Notes: a model not told the origin generated them from the letters alone. 64,000 nucleotides of DNA from Atriophallophorus winterbourni (GCA_013407085.1 JACCGJ010008707.1:27873-91872); one strand, 5' to 3'; shown: positions 12,799-24,119, counted from the stretch's first letter. A program made the numbers and translations.

Positions 12799-13954
12799 TC
12801 AATGCATTGAGCCATCATCAGGTTTCGCATCTGGTAGTGACTGGCGTGACAGGTACTCTAGATGTTGAATATGTTCAGCACTTCGATGTTCAATTGCATA
12901 ATTATAGGCACTGACTGCTATGCTCCATCGTTGAACCATTGCGGCAGTACTTTTCGAAATAGATTTACCAAGATCGTATATGAATTTTAATGCTTCATGG
13001 TCACCAACAATGGTGAAACGATGGCTAAACAGGAATTTGTGTAAACGTTGAATGGCCCAATGGACAGCTAACGCTTCACGATGTGTTTGAGCATAACCCT
13101 TTTCAGCAGTAGTCAGTCTGCGAGAAACGCATATTACTGGATGTCCAATTTGCTGGAGAACAGCACCAATACCGTCAGGGGACGAATCAGTAATTACAAA
13201 GGAATGAATTTTGGGACTAAATGGACAAAGAACTGCATCTGACTTTAGAAAGGATAATATGCCGCGTAAACAATGTTCATGTTCATCAGTCCACACAAAA
13301 GTTTCTTTTGATTGAAGTGAAAATAATGGTGAAGCTTTTACACTGAAATTTGGAATGAACCTCGGATAGTATTGCAATGCACCGATAAGAGATCTCAATT
13401 GTGTCATGTTCTTTTGGGAATCAGTATTGGTCAGTGGGAGTAAACGATTGGGATCTGGATTATAACTATAACCATCAACAATGTATCCAAGGCATTCAAA
13501 ATTCGAAACAGAAAACAAACTTTTTCGGATTTACAGCAACATTTTCAGAGGTGAATCTACCAAACAAATCCAGTAAACGTTCATCATGAAGAGATCGTGT
13601 TGACGCATGCACGATAACATCATCCTGATATACTTCAACTCCAACCATATCGCGAGTAATATCATTCATAACTTGTTGAAATATAGCAGAAGAATTGTAC
13701 AAACCAAAAGGTAAGAATTTATACCGAAATAAACCAAACAATGTATTGATGGTAGTTGACATTCAAGACTGATCGGTCAACGGTATTTGTAGGTCAGCGT
13801 CCTTTAAATCAATCTTCGAGAAGAATTGGGATCCCGTCAATTTATTTGAAATATCTTCGGGTTCGACTGTCGTGCATGTTTGCTTCAACAATCTAGTATT
13901 TCTTGTAAGAACGATAATCGCCGCAACTCCTTGGGGTCTCCCATCAGACTTCAA
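12799..13954 (-). pseudogene. pol: Gypsy reverse transcriptase and RNase H, broken frames
   Basis: Three successive frames. RT motif A is KIDLKDADLQIPL (near 13780). The middle part is LPFGLYNSSAIFQQVMND with active site YQDDVIV. Then come the RNase H acidic residues in ITDSSPDG, THREALA and GDHEAL. The frame changes near 13500 and is broken by a stop at about 13760. The catalytic residues are intact but the polyprotein is not. Confidence 0.85.
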
Positions 13955-14374
13955 TGGTGTGTGACAATCGATGTGCCCACGCAGAGGATCTCACCTTTTC
14001 AATATACCCTTTAGAACATAGATCTTTAAAGCTTTTTCGACAGGTTCTGCGCGTCTTATGGAATAAGGCGGCGTTTGAGAAACACAGGGTTTCCTTCTAC
14101 GTCAAGAGAAATTGGAGGAATTCGCATTCCACCAGTTGCTTGCGAACATTTAATTATGAGTTTGTTCAACTCTGAAGTATTTTGTGGCACTTTCAAGAGA
14201 GATAGACTGAATTTTAGAGCTTGCATTGCTTTCAGACCGATAATAGATGGACCAGTTTTAATGATAATGAATCTACAGGATGGAGATCATACACGATCCA
14301 ACGACAGGAATAGAACGTCCAGTAATGCCCTTAATTGTGAGGCTAGTAGGTTGGATTTTCGCATCAGGAGCAAA

Positions 14375-14691
14375 CTATTTTGGATCTCTCTGGGTAATAA
14401 GCGATTCAACGCTAGCCGAATCTAGAATAAAATCTAATGATGCGCCACTAGAAACACATGAAATGGTTATACAAATATGGCTAGAATTGCAAGATGTCAC
14501 GGCCAAAGATAATGATTTAAATACATCATTAACATCGCTGACCTGAGCGTTTTTCGAATCAGTCCAATACGTTTTAGGAGTTCGACAATCGGATTGGATA
14601 TGACCAGTTTTTCCGCACTTGTGATATATGGCTTGACGGAATCGGCAAGTGTGGCGTGAGTGCAATCTGCCGCATGACGCATATTTCCCAA
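14375..14691 (-). pseudogene. Gypsy zinc knuckle and protease segment
   Basis: A CCHC-like knuckle reads YHKCGKTGHIQSDC: the first cysteine of the CxxC pair is Tyr, a single-base change. The aspartic protease active site is LDFILDSASVESLI, matching the D-S/T-G/A motif. The frame ends at 14375, well before the RT. Confidence 0.75.
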
Positions 14692-14760
14692 TTTTTATTG
14701 AATTGGAAATGCTATCAGCAATGTGATGATAATTCAGTTGATATTTGAGCTGTTGACCTG

Positions 14761-15345
14761 CTATAGCATTCTTCGTTTTTCACGTTTATGTGTATTAAAC
14801 ATGACAGCACTTTCTGTTGGAGACAAATCTGTCGTTGCCACACGCGCATTTTGATACTGTTCACAATGAGCTCGAACATCTTTGAAAGAAGGTTTTGGCA
14901 GTTTCAAGAGCTCATTTTTCAAAACACTGTCATTTATTCCAGCGATTAGGAGATCTTTCAATTGCATTTCTAACAAGTCACCGGAGTCGCATTTCGCTGC
15001 CTGAATTAACAATTGTAGAATAAAATCGCGAATTCCTTGATTGGGCTGACGCACCATTGAATGAAATTTTGCACGTTCAGTTGCTTCGAAATGTACAGGT
15101 ATCACGTGTTGCATTAAAAGCGTCTTCAGCGTTTCGTATGGAAGAGAAATAGGAGAATCCGGATAGGCTAAATTTTTGATTAACGTATATGCAGATTTTC
15201 CGACTGCATTTAGAAAATGAACAGACTTTTTATCATTTTCAGCTTTCGGCCGTGTCAACCAACAAATTTCGAATCTTTCAAAATAATCTTCAATTTCTCG
15301 AGCATTTGCATTTATATTAAGAGGTTCCAGACTTGAGTTTGCCAT
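14761..15345 (-). CDS. gag: Gypsy Gag (capsid region)
   Basis: 194-aa open frame starting MANSSLEPLNINANAREIED a few bases after the primer-binding-like site. The capsid core contains FERFEICW, the retrotransposon-gag block (ERAKFHSMVRQPNQGIRDF) and AHCEQYQN. The start is the first ATG after the LTR. The frame closes before the zinc knuckle, which lies in the next segment (14691-14375), so a frame break separates them. Confidence 0.8.
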   Translation of the reverse strand: MANSSLEPLNINANAREIEDYFERFEICWLTRPKAENDKKSVHFLNAVGKSAYTLIKNLAYPDSPISLPYETLKTLLMQHVIPVHFEATERAKFHSMVRQPNQGIRDFILQLLIQAAKCDSGDLLEMQLKDLLIAGINDSVLKNELLKLPKPSFKDVRAHCEQYQNARVATTDLSPTESAVMFNTHKREKRRML

Positions 15346-15566
15346 GAAGAATTGCTGTTGGCAACGCCAAATGTAATATTTGAATTATCCAATTGTATCA
15401 AACCAGTAGTAAACCCAGAGGTAGCAATCAGAATAAGCAACTGATCAAGAAGTATATACGAATATTGCGCAAATAACAATTAATGGCGTATTATAAAATT
15501 TACATGAATAAACAATCATTGATTGTTCATAGTACAATTACCACAAGAAAACAACGTAATAGAAGT

Positions 15567-16325
15567 TACGTCGCATAACGTCTATGAAAAGATGTCACGA
15601 GTACTGCTACTGCTGAAACGCGCGTTCGGGAGTTTCACTAAGCAAACCGTTCATCGAATAATTATAACTTACTTGAGGCCAACCATGGAGTATGCGGTTT
15701 AGGCTTGGTCACCCTGGCTACAGAAGGACATCAGCCTATTGCAGAGAATATACCATCGGACCCCCAAGCTCGTACGCGGTTTGAAGCACAAACAATACGA
15801 AGATCGTATTGCAAGTCTCAATTTATTCGACTCTCGCTACCGTCGTCTTAGAGGTGATTTGATTCTTTTATTCAATATACTGCATACCCCCAACCATCAC
15901 CTAAATCAACTATTCACGCGACTACCACCCAGAACAAGCCGGAGTCACGACTATACAGTACTTATTCCCGACTTGAGACTAAACTGTCGAAGGTACTTTT
16001 TTTCTGTACGTCTATGCTTCACCTGGAACTCACTACCTTGTAATGTTCCACCTTCACCCAACAAGGATATATTCAAATCGAATTTGGACAATTTCATGTT
16101 GACCAATCCAAACTTTGAACCTATGCATTTTACACCATAAAAGCTTTGAACTTTGAAACCAGTTTCTGTCCAATGGATTATTACATGATTCCTGATCTGC
16201 TCAGTAAGCAAACAAATCCCGTTTTTCTACCCATGTTATTCGTAATTCCCATATTATTCTGTAGTTTTTGTCAAGCTATATGCTTTTTAGACCATTGAAA
16301 TTGAATTAAATTCAATTGAATTGAC
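15567..16325 (+). mobile_element. CR1/Jockey-type LINE, family 2, 3' part
   Basis: A 133-codon frame (15739-16140) contains MQRIYHRTPKLVRGLKHKQY and YFFSVRLCFTWNSLP. The 3' (ATTGA)n-like tail is at 16295-16325. The 5' end is cut where the Gypsy element starts. Confidence 0.8.
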
Positions 16326-16407
16326 AGGATATGGCCCTCAATGAAACTGACGTAATCTTCATCTACACCGGTGGATCAGAATCTCATTTTAGTAAGTAGA
16401 ATCATAT

Positions 16408-16449
16408 CCCTACCTGATGAGTGCAAACAGCACGAAACCGGTCGTTGGG
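16408..16449 (+). ncRNA. Hammerhead ribozyme motif (family 1, array 1, unit 1)
   Basis: Complete core. Helix I CCCTAC/GTTGGG has one U-U mismatch. Confidence 0.8.
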
Positions 16450-16642
16450 TGTGTGTGATGGAAATGCATGCAAATGTATATTTTGGTTCATGGCTATGGG
16501 TTTAATTCCATTAAACATGTGTTTGGACACATGCTTTGAACAGGTTGGTCGTACCAGCCTTATCCAACAGTGGCATACACTCGCTTTCCTTGTTTACGCA
16601 TTCTCCCTGGTTCAACAGCGCATGCGGGTCTGATCTTACTGT

Positions 16643-16684
16643 CCCTACCTGATGAGTGCAAATAGCACGAAACCGGTCGTGGGG
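16643..16684 (+). ncRNA. Hammerhead ribozyme motif (family 1, array 1, unit 2)
   Basis: Helix I CCCTAC/GTGGGG, core CTGATGA, hairpin GTGC-AAATA-GCAC, GAAA, palindromic helix III ACCGGT, predicted cleavage after GTC (16678). All conserved core positions are present. Helix III has no loop, so intramolecular folding is impossible and pairing of two molecules is expected. Confidence 0.85.
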
Positions 16685-16874
16685 TGTGAATGACGGAAAA
16701 GCATGCAAATGAATATGTTGTTTCATGGTTATGGGTTTAACCCCATTTAACATGTGTTTCGACACATGCTTTGAACAGGTTCGTCGTACGAGCCTTATCC
16801 ACAGTGGCATACAAGCGCTTCTTGTTTACCATTCCTCCACTGTTTCAAGCGCATGCGGATCCTGATCTTACTGT

Positions 16875-16916
16875 CCCTACCTGATGAGTGCAAACAGCAC
16901 GAAACCGGTCGTGGGG
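16875..16916 (+). ncRNA. Hammerhead ribozyme motif (family 1, array 1, unit 3)
   Basis: Same design with hairpin GTGC-AAACA-GCAC and helix I CCCTAC/GTGGGG (one G-U). Predicted cleavage after 16910. Confidence 0.85.
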
Positions 16917-16964
16917 TGTGAATGACGGGAAAGCATGCAAATGAATTTTAAGATCATAATTCAC

Positions 16965-18375
16965 ATCTAATACTTGGCGTTATCTTCAATGGAAATATTC
17001 ACAATCACATGTCCACTGAAAGCTGAATGTCTTTCCATCATGGAAGTTTTTGCGCTGGTGAAACGTAAATGATCTCAATTCCGCTTTTGATTTGATTTGA
17101 TGATCGTACGTCCAGGTGAACCTAGGTCCTGAATGCTATATATATTATAGTATATATATATATATATACTGATATATTAATCTTAATATATATCTAACAT
17201 AGTTTCACCGCATCCCCTCGATTGACAGTATCCGTTAAACCTCAGTGCTGTCGGGAACTCTTTTGCTTTTTCCAGTGTTTTTGTATAATATCAGATCACC
17301 TTCAGGTTATCTGAAAGCAATTTGTAAATTCTGTTACCTTTATATTTCTTTAACGTCAAATTCCGCTGCAGAAATGACCTTGAAAATGATTTTGCAAATA
17401 TTCATACTACCATTTGATTGTACAAACTTTTTGGAAATTATTGATTTTGATTAGCATGCCTTGGATTTCTAAGGCACCTTGTGCATATCCGGCTCGTGCT
17501 TTCCACGATAAGTCAACGCCACGGTTTTAGGAATAATTATTTGAGGACACTGGCAGTTCTTTCTTGATAAATAAGTCAGACACCTTAGCTTCCCAGGCAA
17601 TTGACATTGATATATTCTATATACTTACATCGTGTAAACAAAAATAAATGTTACTTTATGTTAGTTTAGTGTCCTCTAACTGTAGCCAATACTCAACGTA
17701 CCTTCAGGGGAATCAAGATGATCATGGTCTTTCCATGAAAGCAAACCCTCCAGTCTAGGTCAAATCCCAGAGTATTGCAAGCAATATTCATGCCTACCAA
17801 GCACATGACCAAACTTGATCATGCACATGGTTAGCTGACAGATCATTCTCAACTGTCCATATCATTCGACAATAAGCGCATTTAACACAACAGAGTAAAA
17901 CTTGTGGTGCTTCCATCGCCATCCCTTAAACAGATTTCTGATTTTGTTGGCCGTCATCAGATGAATTGAACAATCGTTCCATATCATGAACATGCTTCAT
18001 CAGGCAGCTAGTGAGTGATGATTATTTGAACTTGACGTGATGGTTACTCAAACTATCCCTGCGCGCCGCTTTACAAGGCATAGCCGGGATGCCTAAGTGC
18101 AAATTTCACAAATAGGAATCCGGATAACATTGCGATAACAGACATAGATGGATCCAAACATAATTATGGGCAATACTGGTCCGATAAATGTGTAGGTGGA
18201 TCGCGGATTCATTGTTGGCTCGACACCAGAGTGCTAAGAAATGGCATGACAACTCGAAAACATCGTTTCTTATGGCCGAGTTTCACACATTTCAATAGTA
18301 AATTGGGCGAAGTCTAATTACTGTTATGGTACACAGTGACGGAGCAATCAAAAATCTATGCGTAATGGTAAGCGC
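16965..18375. other. Unassigned DNA
   Basis: A (TA)n tract at 17140-17172 and a worn family 2 hammerhead-like piece near 17920-17965 (minus). No coding signal. Confidence 0.5.
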
Positions 18376-18379
18376 ACCA

Positions 18380-18900
18380 GAAAAATGCATTTTTGTCTAA
18401 AAAAGCTAATTTGCTTGCATTTCCATCACACAACAAACAACCGGTTTAGTGCTGTTAGAACTGATGAGATAAGGGCAGTTTTATCAGGATCAGCATGCGC
18501 TTGAAACAGTGGAAGAATGGTAAACAAGTTTTACTGGTAGGTCATTTTTAAATAAGGTTGGTACGACCAACCGGTTCAATCACATGAGCCCAAATTCATG
18601 TAGAGAGGGTTTGAGCCCATGTCCATGAGCATAAAAGCTATTTTGCTTGCATTTCCATCACACAAACCCACAACCCACGATCCACATGTGCTTGAAACAG
18701 TGGAAGAATGGTATATAAGTTACGTTTGTATGCCACTGTTGGATAGGGTTGGTACGACCAACCAGTTCAATCACATAAGCAACAAATCATGTATACAACG
18801 TTTGAACCCATGATTATCGATAAACATAACGACCTTTTTTTGATCATGGGTGATCATGAGTGTGGGCTCATATGATTGAACAGATTGGTCGTACCCATGT
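18380..18900 (-). repeat. Decayed copies of the tandem hammerhead repeat
   Basis: Two to three worn units with CATGCGCTTGAAACAGTGGAAGAATGG and GGTTGGTACGACCAACC. The ribozyme cores are lost (GAAA is TAAA near 18446 and CTGATGA is broken). Confidence 0.7.
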
Positions 18901-18904
18901 TATC

Positions 18905-20550
18905 CAAAAATGATATAGAACCATAACTTTTGTGTCAGTGTCAGTTCTGAATTATTACAGCAGACTAGAAATGCTTTTGACATACATATCTCCTAAATAC
19001 TCCAACGCAATCAGAGTGGGAATATAAACAGTCTCACCTGGTATTTCATAAGTTCTTTAATTATTCATTAACTTCTCTCTTTTTCTTCAACCAGTCATTT
19101 TCCAGGAAATTTCCTAACGATTTATATAAAATAATGAAAATTTTTTATGCAATGATGCGATAAATATAATGTGCTGGATCATTTTTTGCATGAAAAGTCG
19201 ACGAGTGACTACTTATCAGTAGTGAACGTTTTGAAATATTCACCAATTTCATCACGACGGTCCACAATGGTATCACTGGTATCGAGTTTCATTCTTATTT
19301 AATCTCATTGGCAGTGCATATCCTCCACTTCAGGTGGGACTCGTCACCATCATCACCATTATAGTCCCACGCCCTGCTGCCTTCCATCGAGTTTGAGCAT
19401 TGATTAATCTTTCTACAGATTGACGTATCTGAGTTGTGTCATAACCCCGACTAGTCGAGAATGAGCAAGCAAAATCTGTTGTCGTCGTCTAACTGATCTG
19501 CTCTCCTTGTCAGTTCTTTCTAGCAAAAATCAGTGTTAGCTAACATTGATTGAAACTAATACGCATTGTTGTTTTTTCGTGTTGTGAGAAATAAGTTCTT
19601 TAAGTTAAATACTACTTAAACGAAAACAACAAGAAAATGAAATGGTTTATACATTATTAACTCATGAACGAACTACAAAGCTAAGTACAGAGAACGGCAA
19701 GTAAAGCTTCCGTTCAGTTGCAAAATGGATAAGCAGTTCGAAGGCATATGAATTATGTTACACCGAGATAATCTGAGATGTCATTGTTCCCGAATCAACG
19801 GAGACAGAAATTTCGCGAGATGGCATAACAAGTGACCCAGTGACTCCAATGACCTCAACTGGATTTGATCCCCGTTGCTTCGCATATGCCTACGAATACC
19901 CCGAAATCACGGTACATACGCGAATCGTGGCATTAACTATAGTATGGAGGGATGTTACGTTGCGCCGCAAACGCTGGAGTGTCCTGTAGTGTGTCTAGAA
20001 TAAAATTTATTCTGGTTTCGTCCTCCCTTGTTATTACTGACTCAACGGGCTACGGGTTCAAGAATTACTGTTACGATTGGAAATAATACTTATCGATTAG
20101 TCTTTTAATAGACTTGTTCACGATTATAGAGCTGATCTGTTGACATGAAAACGCCAAATGATTTGCTCAGCACCATCTATGGGCTTTCGGTGCAATAATT
20201 TGCGGTATTGCACTCACTAAATTCCATGTCAATATGCTACAATTACTGGAAACTAATGTCTCAACTTAAATGGAGAAACCAGACAACCACAGTGGAATGA
20301 AGTGTTGATTACTTATGTTTACAAATGAGGAAGCTGTAGTGAACTGCTCCTTGGAGTCGCTGCGCTGTTATCACACAATCTAATTGCTGAATTCAAACAA
20401 AAATAAGATGTTTTCACGCGCTTGAAACATTGACGGTTGTTGATCAGCGGACATCAAAGACTAATGATGCGAACTGCGTTTACAACCGCGAAATTCTCAG
20501 GTTGGATATTACGCAACGAAATTCGGATCGTGATCGGATCGAGCAAAGTT
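18905..20550. other. Unassigned DNA
   Basis: Holds the worn SINE at 19245-19440. Otherwise nothing recognised, including any exon 5 for the CA pseudogene. Confidence 0.5.
19245..19440 (-). repeat. Worn SINE copy
   Basis: Shares CACGACGGTCCACAATGG, AGTGCATATCCTCC and ATAGTCCCACGCC with the SINE at 33265-33575. The B box is damaged. Confidence 0.5.
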
Positions 20551-20555
20551 TAGAA

Positions 20556-20600
20556 AACATTTTTGCATCTGACACAGTAGCTTCGTCGGACCAAGTGTGA
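20556..20600 (-). ncRNA. Decayed Penelope-type hammerhead next to the CA pseudogene
   Basis: CTTGGTCCGACGAAGC and CTGTGTCAGATGCAAAA match the PLE terminal motif with several core changes. It marks a solo PLE end with no coding part. Confidence 0.5.
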
Positions 20601-20639
20601 TACCCTAAATCTCCTCTACCCGACTGCGTTTTGGGAGCA

Positions 20640-22084
20640 ATGAAGTAGTCTTGACACTCAATTGCAAGTCAATAACCGGCGTCGCCTGCTCAAGCAAGCA
20701 TCATTCCACATTCTCGTGACACGGCGGCACTATCATTGCACCGAAATACGTGGCATGATCCACAAGGGTCAAGAGGTGATCCACCTCGAATACAAGAATC
20801 AATGTGCGAGTTCGCAGAACAATCATATTTGGGAGGGCTTCGAGAAAGTCGCAGAGCTCTCCAAAGATGGTGTCCTCTTCCAGGGAGCTGTTGTTCACAG
20901 TTCCTCAAATCACGATTGCTTTACTACCATTAGGCGACTTGAATGCTTCCTCGACAAATGTGCAAACATTCTCACCTCCAGTGGAAACTGTTCACCGTCG
21001 AACGAATGCTCCGATACGCGGTATTGGCTCACTCCCCAATGGAACTCGATGCGGAAGACTGCAAACCGTGTTTCGTACGCACCTTCAAGCGAGCCATACC
21101 ACGCACGACTTGGGATCTCGATCGTTACTGCAAGTGAATGAAATTTGTAACAGTGATAGCGCATCTCACTTCACCTTTCATAAAAAATACCGAGCTAGAT
21201 AATACTGTCTCACTGCACGTGGAAAAAAAACAAAAAATGTTTGCCCGGAATGGACCCAAAGCATTCTGAAGCAGCCTTGATGTTAGTAAAGATCGGCGCC
21301 GCATATTCATGTGATGTTAGTGTAAGCTTTCGTTTAAACCTTAGTACTTCAGATGATCACTAAGAATAATTTATAGGCGTTCAAACAGTGGGTACGCATA
21401 AAATATGCTCCAAATCAAACGTAAATGTAGATGCTCAACGTTGGATGTCAGTAAATCAACAAAGAGGTCACTTATCTGAATGTAACAACGCGAAACTTTC
21501 TGAGAAGATTGCTAGGCAAACATGCGGAGTGTATTATTTATCGTGTTTGGTGGCTGGTAATTCAATCAACGTAATGCGGTTCAGACAGGCAATAAAGGTA
21601 TTCCATGAAAGAGGACAAGATAATCAATGAACTCGATGTCAGTAACAATGTTTCTCGCAGCTTTAAACCGTAAGCACAGGAAATCTGAGCAACCTAACCG
21701 TGTGTCCGACGTTTACGGCTTGATAATCGATCCTGTCTAACTGCAAGCCATCGCGAGGTCTGATTTCGATCGGCTTGAGTGGTTTCGAGTAGACCGTCTT
21801 TGTCACCTCAATGCCCACAAGCGATTTGTCATCGGAAACGCGCACAATTTGAATGTCTTTCCCCAATCGTCTTTGTCGAACGGGTCGTTCGGATATTGCT
21901 AGTCTGGATGGGACAAGGAGAATACACGTTTACCAGAAATCGGATTAATATTTTACTGCCTGCATGAATAGATAAATTCATTGGTTTAGTATGTCAAACA
22001 TCATATTGGTGGCTTACTTGTTTGCGTGTTGGTAAGGTACACTACTGTTTGCACTACGAGGAAAATGAATTTGCCTCGAAACAT
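20640..22084 (-). pseudogene. Carbonic-anhydrase-like pseudogene (unprocessed)
   Basis: Closest relative in the window is gene B. Exon 1 (22084-22018) is intact with a signal peptide. Intron 1 is 114 nt, exactly as in gene B. Exon 2 (21903-21698) is 206 nt instead of 204: it has a TGG to TAG stop in the NWQYP motif and a 2-nt insertion before the QSP motif, and its donor GG|GTAGG has become GG|TTAGG. Exon 3 (21127-20976, 152 nt) is open and has EFHWG, with the first zinc His changed to Glu. Intron 3 and the first third of exon 4 are deleted: a few bases after the GTGAGA donor the sequence resumes at the EEAF motif. Exon 4 remains to about 20645 with two more Trp codons turned to TGA and a ruined donor. 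No exon 5 was found downstream. With this many lesions it cannot code for a full protein. Confidence 0.92.
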
Positions 22085-22320
22085 TTGCAACGGTTTCTGA
22101 ATATTTAATGCGAAATTTTGTTCCCTTTGATTCGAAATTGTTCGAACGTAGAATTGTTTATCTATTTATAGATGCACTCATTTTGGCTGGCGCTGTTCTG
22201 CAGATAATCTTTCGCACTCGTGGATTGGCACGCATCTGGCGTCTCGCTAACGTCACTGACCTTGCGAGGGCACGGAGCTTAACTGGAGTTTAACCGGGTG
22301 TTGGTCTTTATTTCAGGTGG
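22085..22320 (-). promoter_or_regulatory. Duplicated promoter region of the CA pseudogene (TATA at 22163-22170)
   Basis: Inverted counterpart of the gene B upstream region. It keeps the TATAAATA motif at the same distance from the ATG. It can still be transcribed in principle, although the gene body is broken. Confidence 0.65.
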
Positions 22321-22639
22321 CCTCACCTAGAATTTGCGTTATTAACATGACGAAACCACCCCAGAGACATTCCGTTCATTTAGTGGAATAATTATACTAT
22401 AGTTACTACAGTTTGTCTTCCCCTTAAATCTAACATACCTTTGATTATGTTGATTGAGGTAACTTTATTTCTTAGAACTAAACGCAAACGATCCATCCCA
22501 AACGCATATCCCTATCTCTAACACGATTTGAAACAGCTGTAGCACATCACGCTTTAAGCGTTTTTAACTTTTCTACTAGTTGAGTGTATACTGTCTCCAA
22601 AGGATGTGGTCACTGGGGAAACGGGAAATGTTTATTGGG

Positions 22640-23260
22640 ATAAATTGTGAAGACTGCAAGATCAGATAAGCTCAACAATAAACCTCGATAGCATGCTTCT
22701 CCATCACACACACACCTTTTTCTACCGGTTTCGTGTTTTTTGTACCCATCATACAGTATGATCAGGAAACAGTAAAGGAATGGTTAACATGGTTTGTGCT
22801 TGTGGGCCACTGTTGGTTAAGTTTGTGTTGGGTGAGGCGTCCTCACCCATGACACGTGCTACCTTGGTAATGTCCTTATCCGAACATTGCGGATGCATGC
22901 GGTGACACGTGCTAACCTTACGCTTCAATGTCCTTACCGCTTACTTCGCACACCCCGTTGTGTTCTCTATATAAACACTGGCCCTGTGTCCTGAGTCTCG
23001 GCTTGGTCATTTCATAACCATCCTGTGTTGTTCTGTTCTCTGTCTCGGTGGGCTTGGTCTCTCGTATCATCTAGTTGATCACCTGGCACAACTGTCTCTC
23101 AAATCCCACTACATAGGAGTTTGATACCACCAACCTGAACAACAAAACACATGCAGATGGGGTTAAACCCAATGTCGTGAATAAAGATACTCATTTGCAC
23201 GCGTTTCTGTCGACTGGTTTCGTTCTGTTTGCAAACATCGGGTAAGGACAGCAGAAATTA
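22640..23260 (-). repeat. Decayed hammerhead repeat units split by a solo LTR
   Basis: Unit landmarks ACCGGTTTCGTG (22717), CCACTGTTGG (22807) and, after the LTR, ACCAACCTGAAC (23131) and TGGTTTCGTTCTGTTTGCA (23216). Cores are mutated. Confidence 0.65.
22826..23118 (+). mobile_element. Solo LTR, copy 2, inserted in a hammerhead repeat unit
   Basis: Begins TGTTGGGTGAGGCG, has a TATA box (CTCTATATAAAC near 22968) and is flanked by the 5-bp direct repeat GTTTG (22821-22825 and 23119-23123). It splits a copy of the hammerhead-bearing repeat, whose CCACTGTTGG and ACCAACCTG halves lie on either side. Confidence 0.75.
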
Positions 23261-23589
23261 TGAAGCGTAACAATCTTTTTAAGTATAACTTTCTGAGTAA
23301 TAATCTGTAGGCTGTGATCCTCATCTCTCAGCTATTATTCTTCGAAACCTATTGTAGATCTGGTCAATTGAGACCAGATTATTTCCCGTTTCAAGGTCTT
23401 TTACGTTATCAACATCCTAACTAGAAAACTCGCGATCCAAACTGGCAATTGCATTGTGCTGGAGGGCAGCGTTCTGCATATCATTTGAGACACGCAGATT
23501 GATTTATAGATGCAATGCAAGCAATCTAAAATTTCAAATGTCATCTCAGAACACTACTATCTAAATTGTCCTTCAACTCATTTGTTTCC

Positions 23590-24115
23590 AAATATTCTCA
23601 GCCATTAATATTGCTGAAAAATCTCAGCTTGAAGCAATACATCATTTCACATATCTTGGTTCAACCGTTGCGGAAAACCTCTCGCTAGACACAGAGATTG
23701 GTAAGACAACTGCCATCTTGTCCCGTTTAAACTCTTATGTCTGGATCAACCACCAGTTGACCCTTAGTACGAATATTACAGTATAGAGCGTATGCATACT
23801 GAATACCTCACTGTATGTCAGCGAAGACTGGACCATCCACACAAGACACTAATCGAAAATCAATGCTTTCCATTTAAGAAGCATCAGTCGGATGAATGAA
23901 TGGACAAAGCAACACATGTTGAAGTGCATTCTAAAGATGATCTAGAAAGTATGTTGTTCTACTACCCGAGCGCCGCTTACGCTGGATGGGTCATGTGTAG
24001 ACAATGGTGAATGATCGTATTCCAAAACATCGACTGAGTACTGTCAATCACTGTAAGTGCTACAGGGAATAATGTTCCTCACGAATCGGACTGTTTCATC
24101 ATTTGGAACATAAGA
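23590..24115 (+). mobile_element. LINE family d fragment
   Basis: Residues FTYLGSTVAENLSLDTEIGK and RISRMNEWTKQHMLK follow the usual FxYLGS...RRINSFH block after the RT. Stops throughout. Confidence 0.65.
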
Positions 24116-24119
24116 TCGT

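Larger units (their letters stand above)
12410..15566 (-). mobile_element. Ty3/Gypsy LTR retrotransposon, degenerate, integrase core deleted
   Basis: Order on the minus strand is LTR remnant (about 15566-15377), primer-binding-like TGGCGTTGCC (15372-15363), gag, zinc knuckle, protease, RT, RNase H, a short C-terminal tail, a polypurine-like tract (GTGGTAGGGGTGA near 12605-12620) and a 3' LTR remnant. The two LTR remnants share only short blocks (for example AACAATCAAT), so the insertion is old or the LTRs are truncated. The layout recalls the CsRn1 group of fluke Gypsy elements; that assignment is tentative. Confidence 0.82.
16400..16960 (+). repeat. Tandem hammerhead-bearing repeat array 1
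   Basis: Two full units and a third partial one, with a period of about 232-235 bp. Each unit holds CTGATGAGTGCAAACAGCAC, GAAACCGGTCGTGGGG, the octamer-like GCATGCAAATG, GGGTTTAACCCCATTAAACATGTG, GGTTGGTCGTACCAGCC and CATTCCTCCACTGTTTCAAG. No open frame is conserved, so it acts as RNA or as satellite DNA. Confidence 0.9.

Noticed and set aside
16400..16960. CRISPR array
   Set aside because: The repeat unit is over 200 bp with no short repeat/spacer pattern, and the genome is eukaryotic.
20440..20520. Possible exon 5 of the CA pseudogene (minus, LRNIQPENFAVVNAV)
   Set aside because: The only shared feature is a loose NF...VN pattern; there is no GD/QDNFR motif and no good acceptor.
20662..21202. 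Plus-strand frames of 132-159 codons
   Set aside because: Antisense shadows of the CA pseudogene exons 3 and 4.
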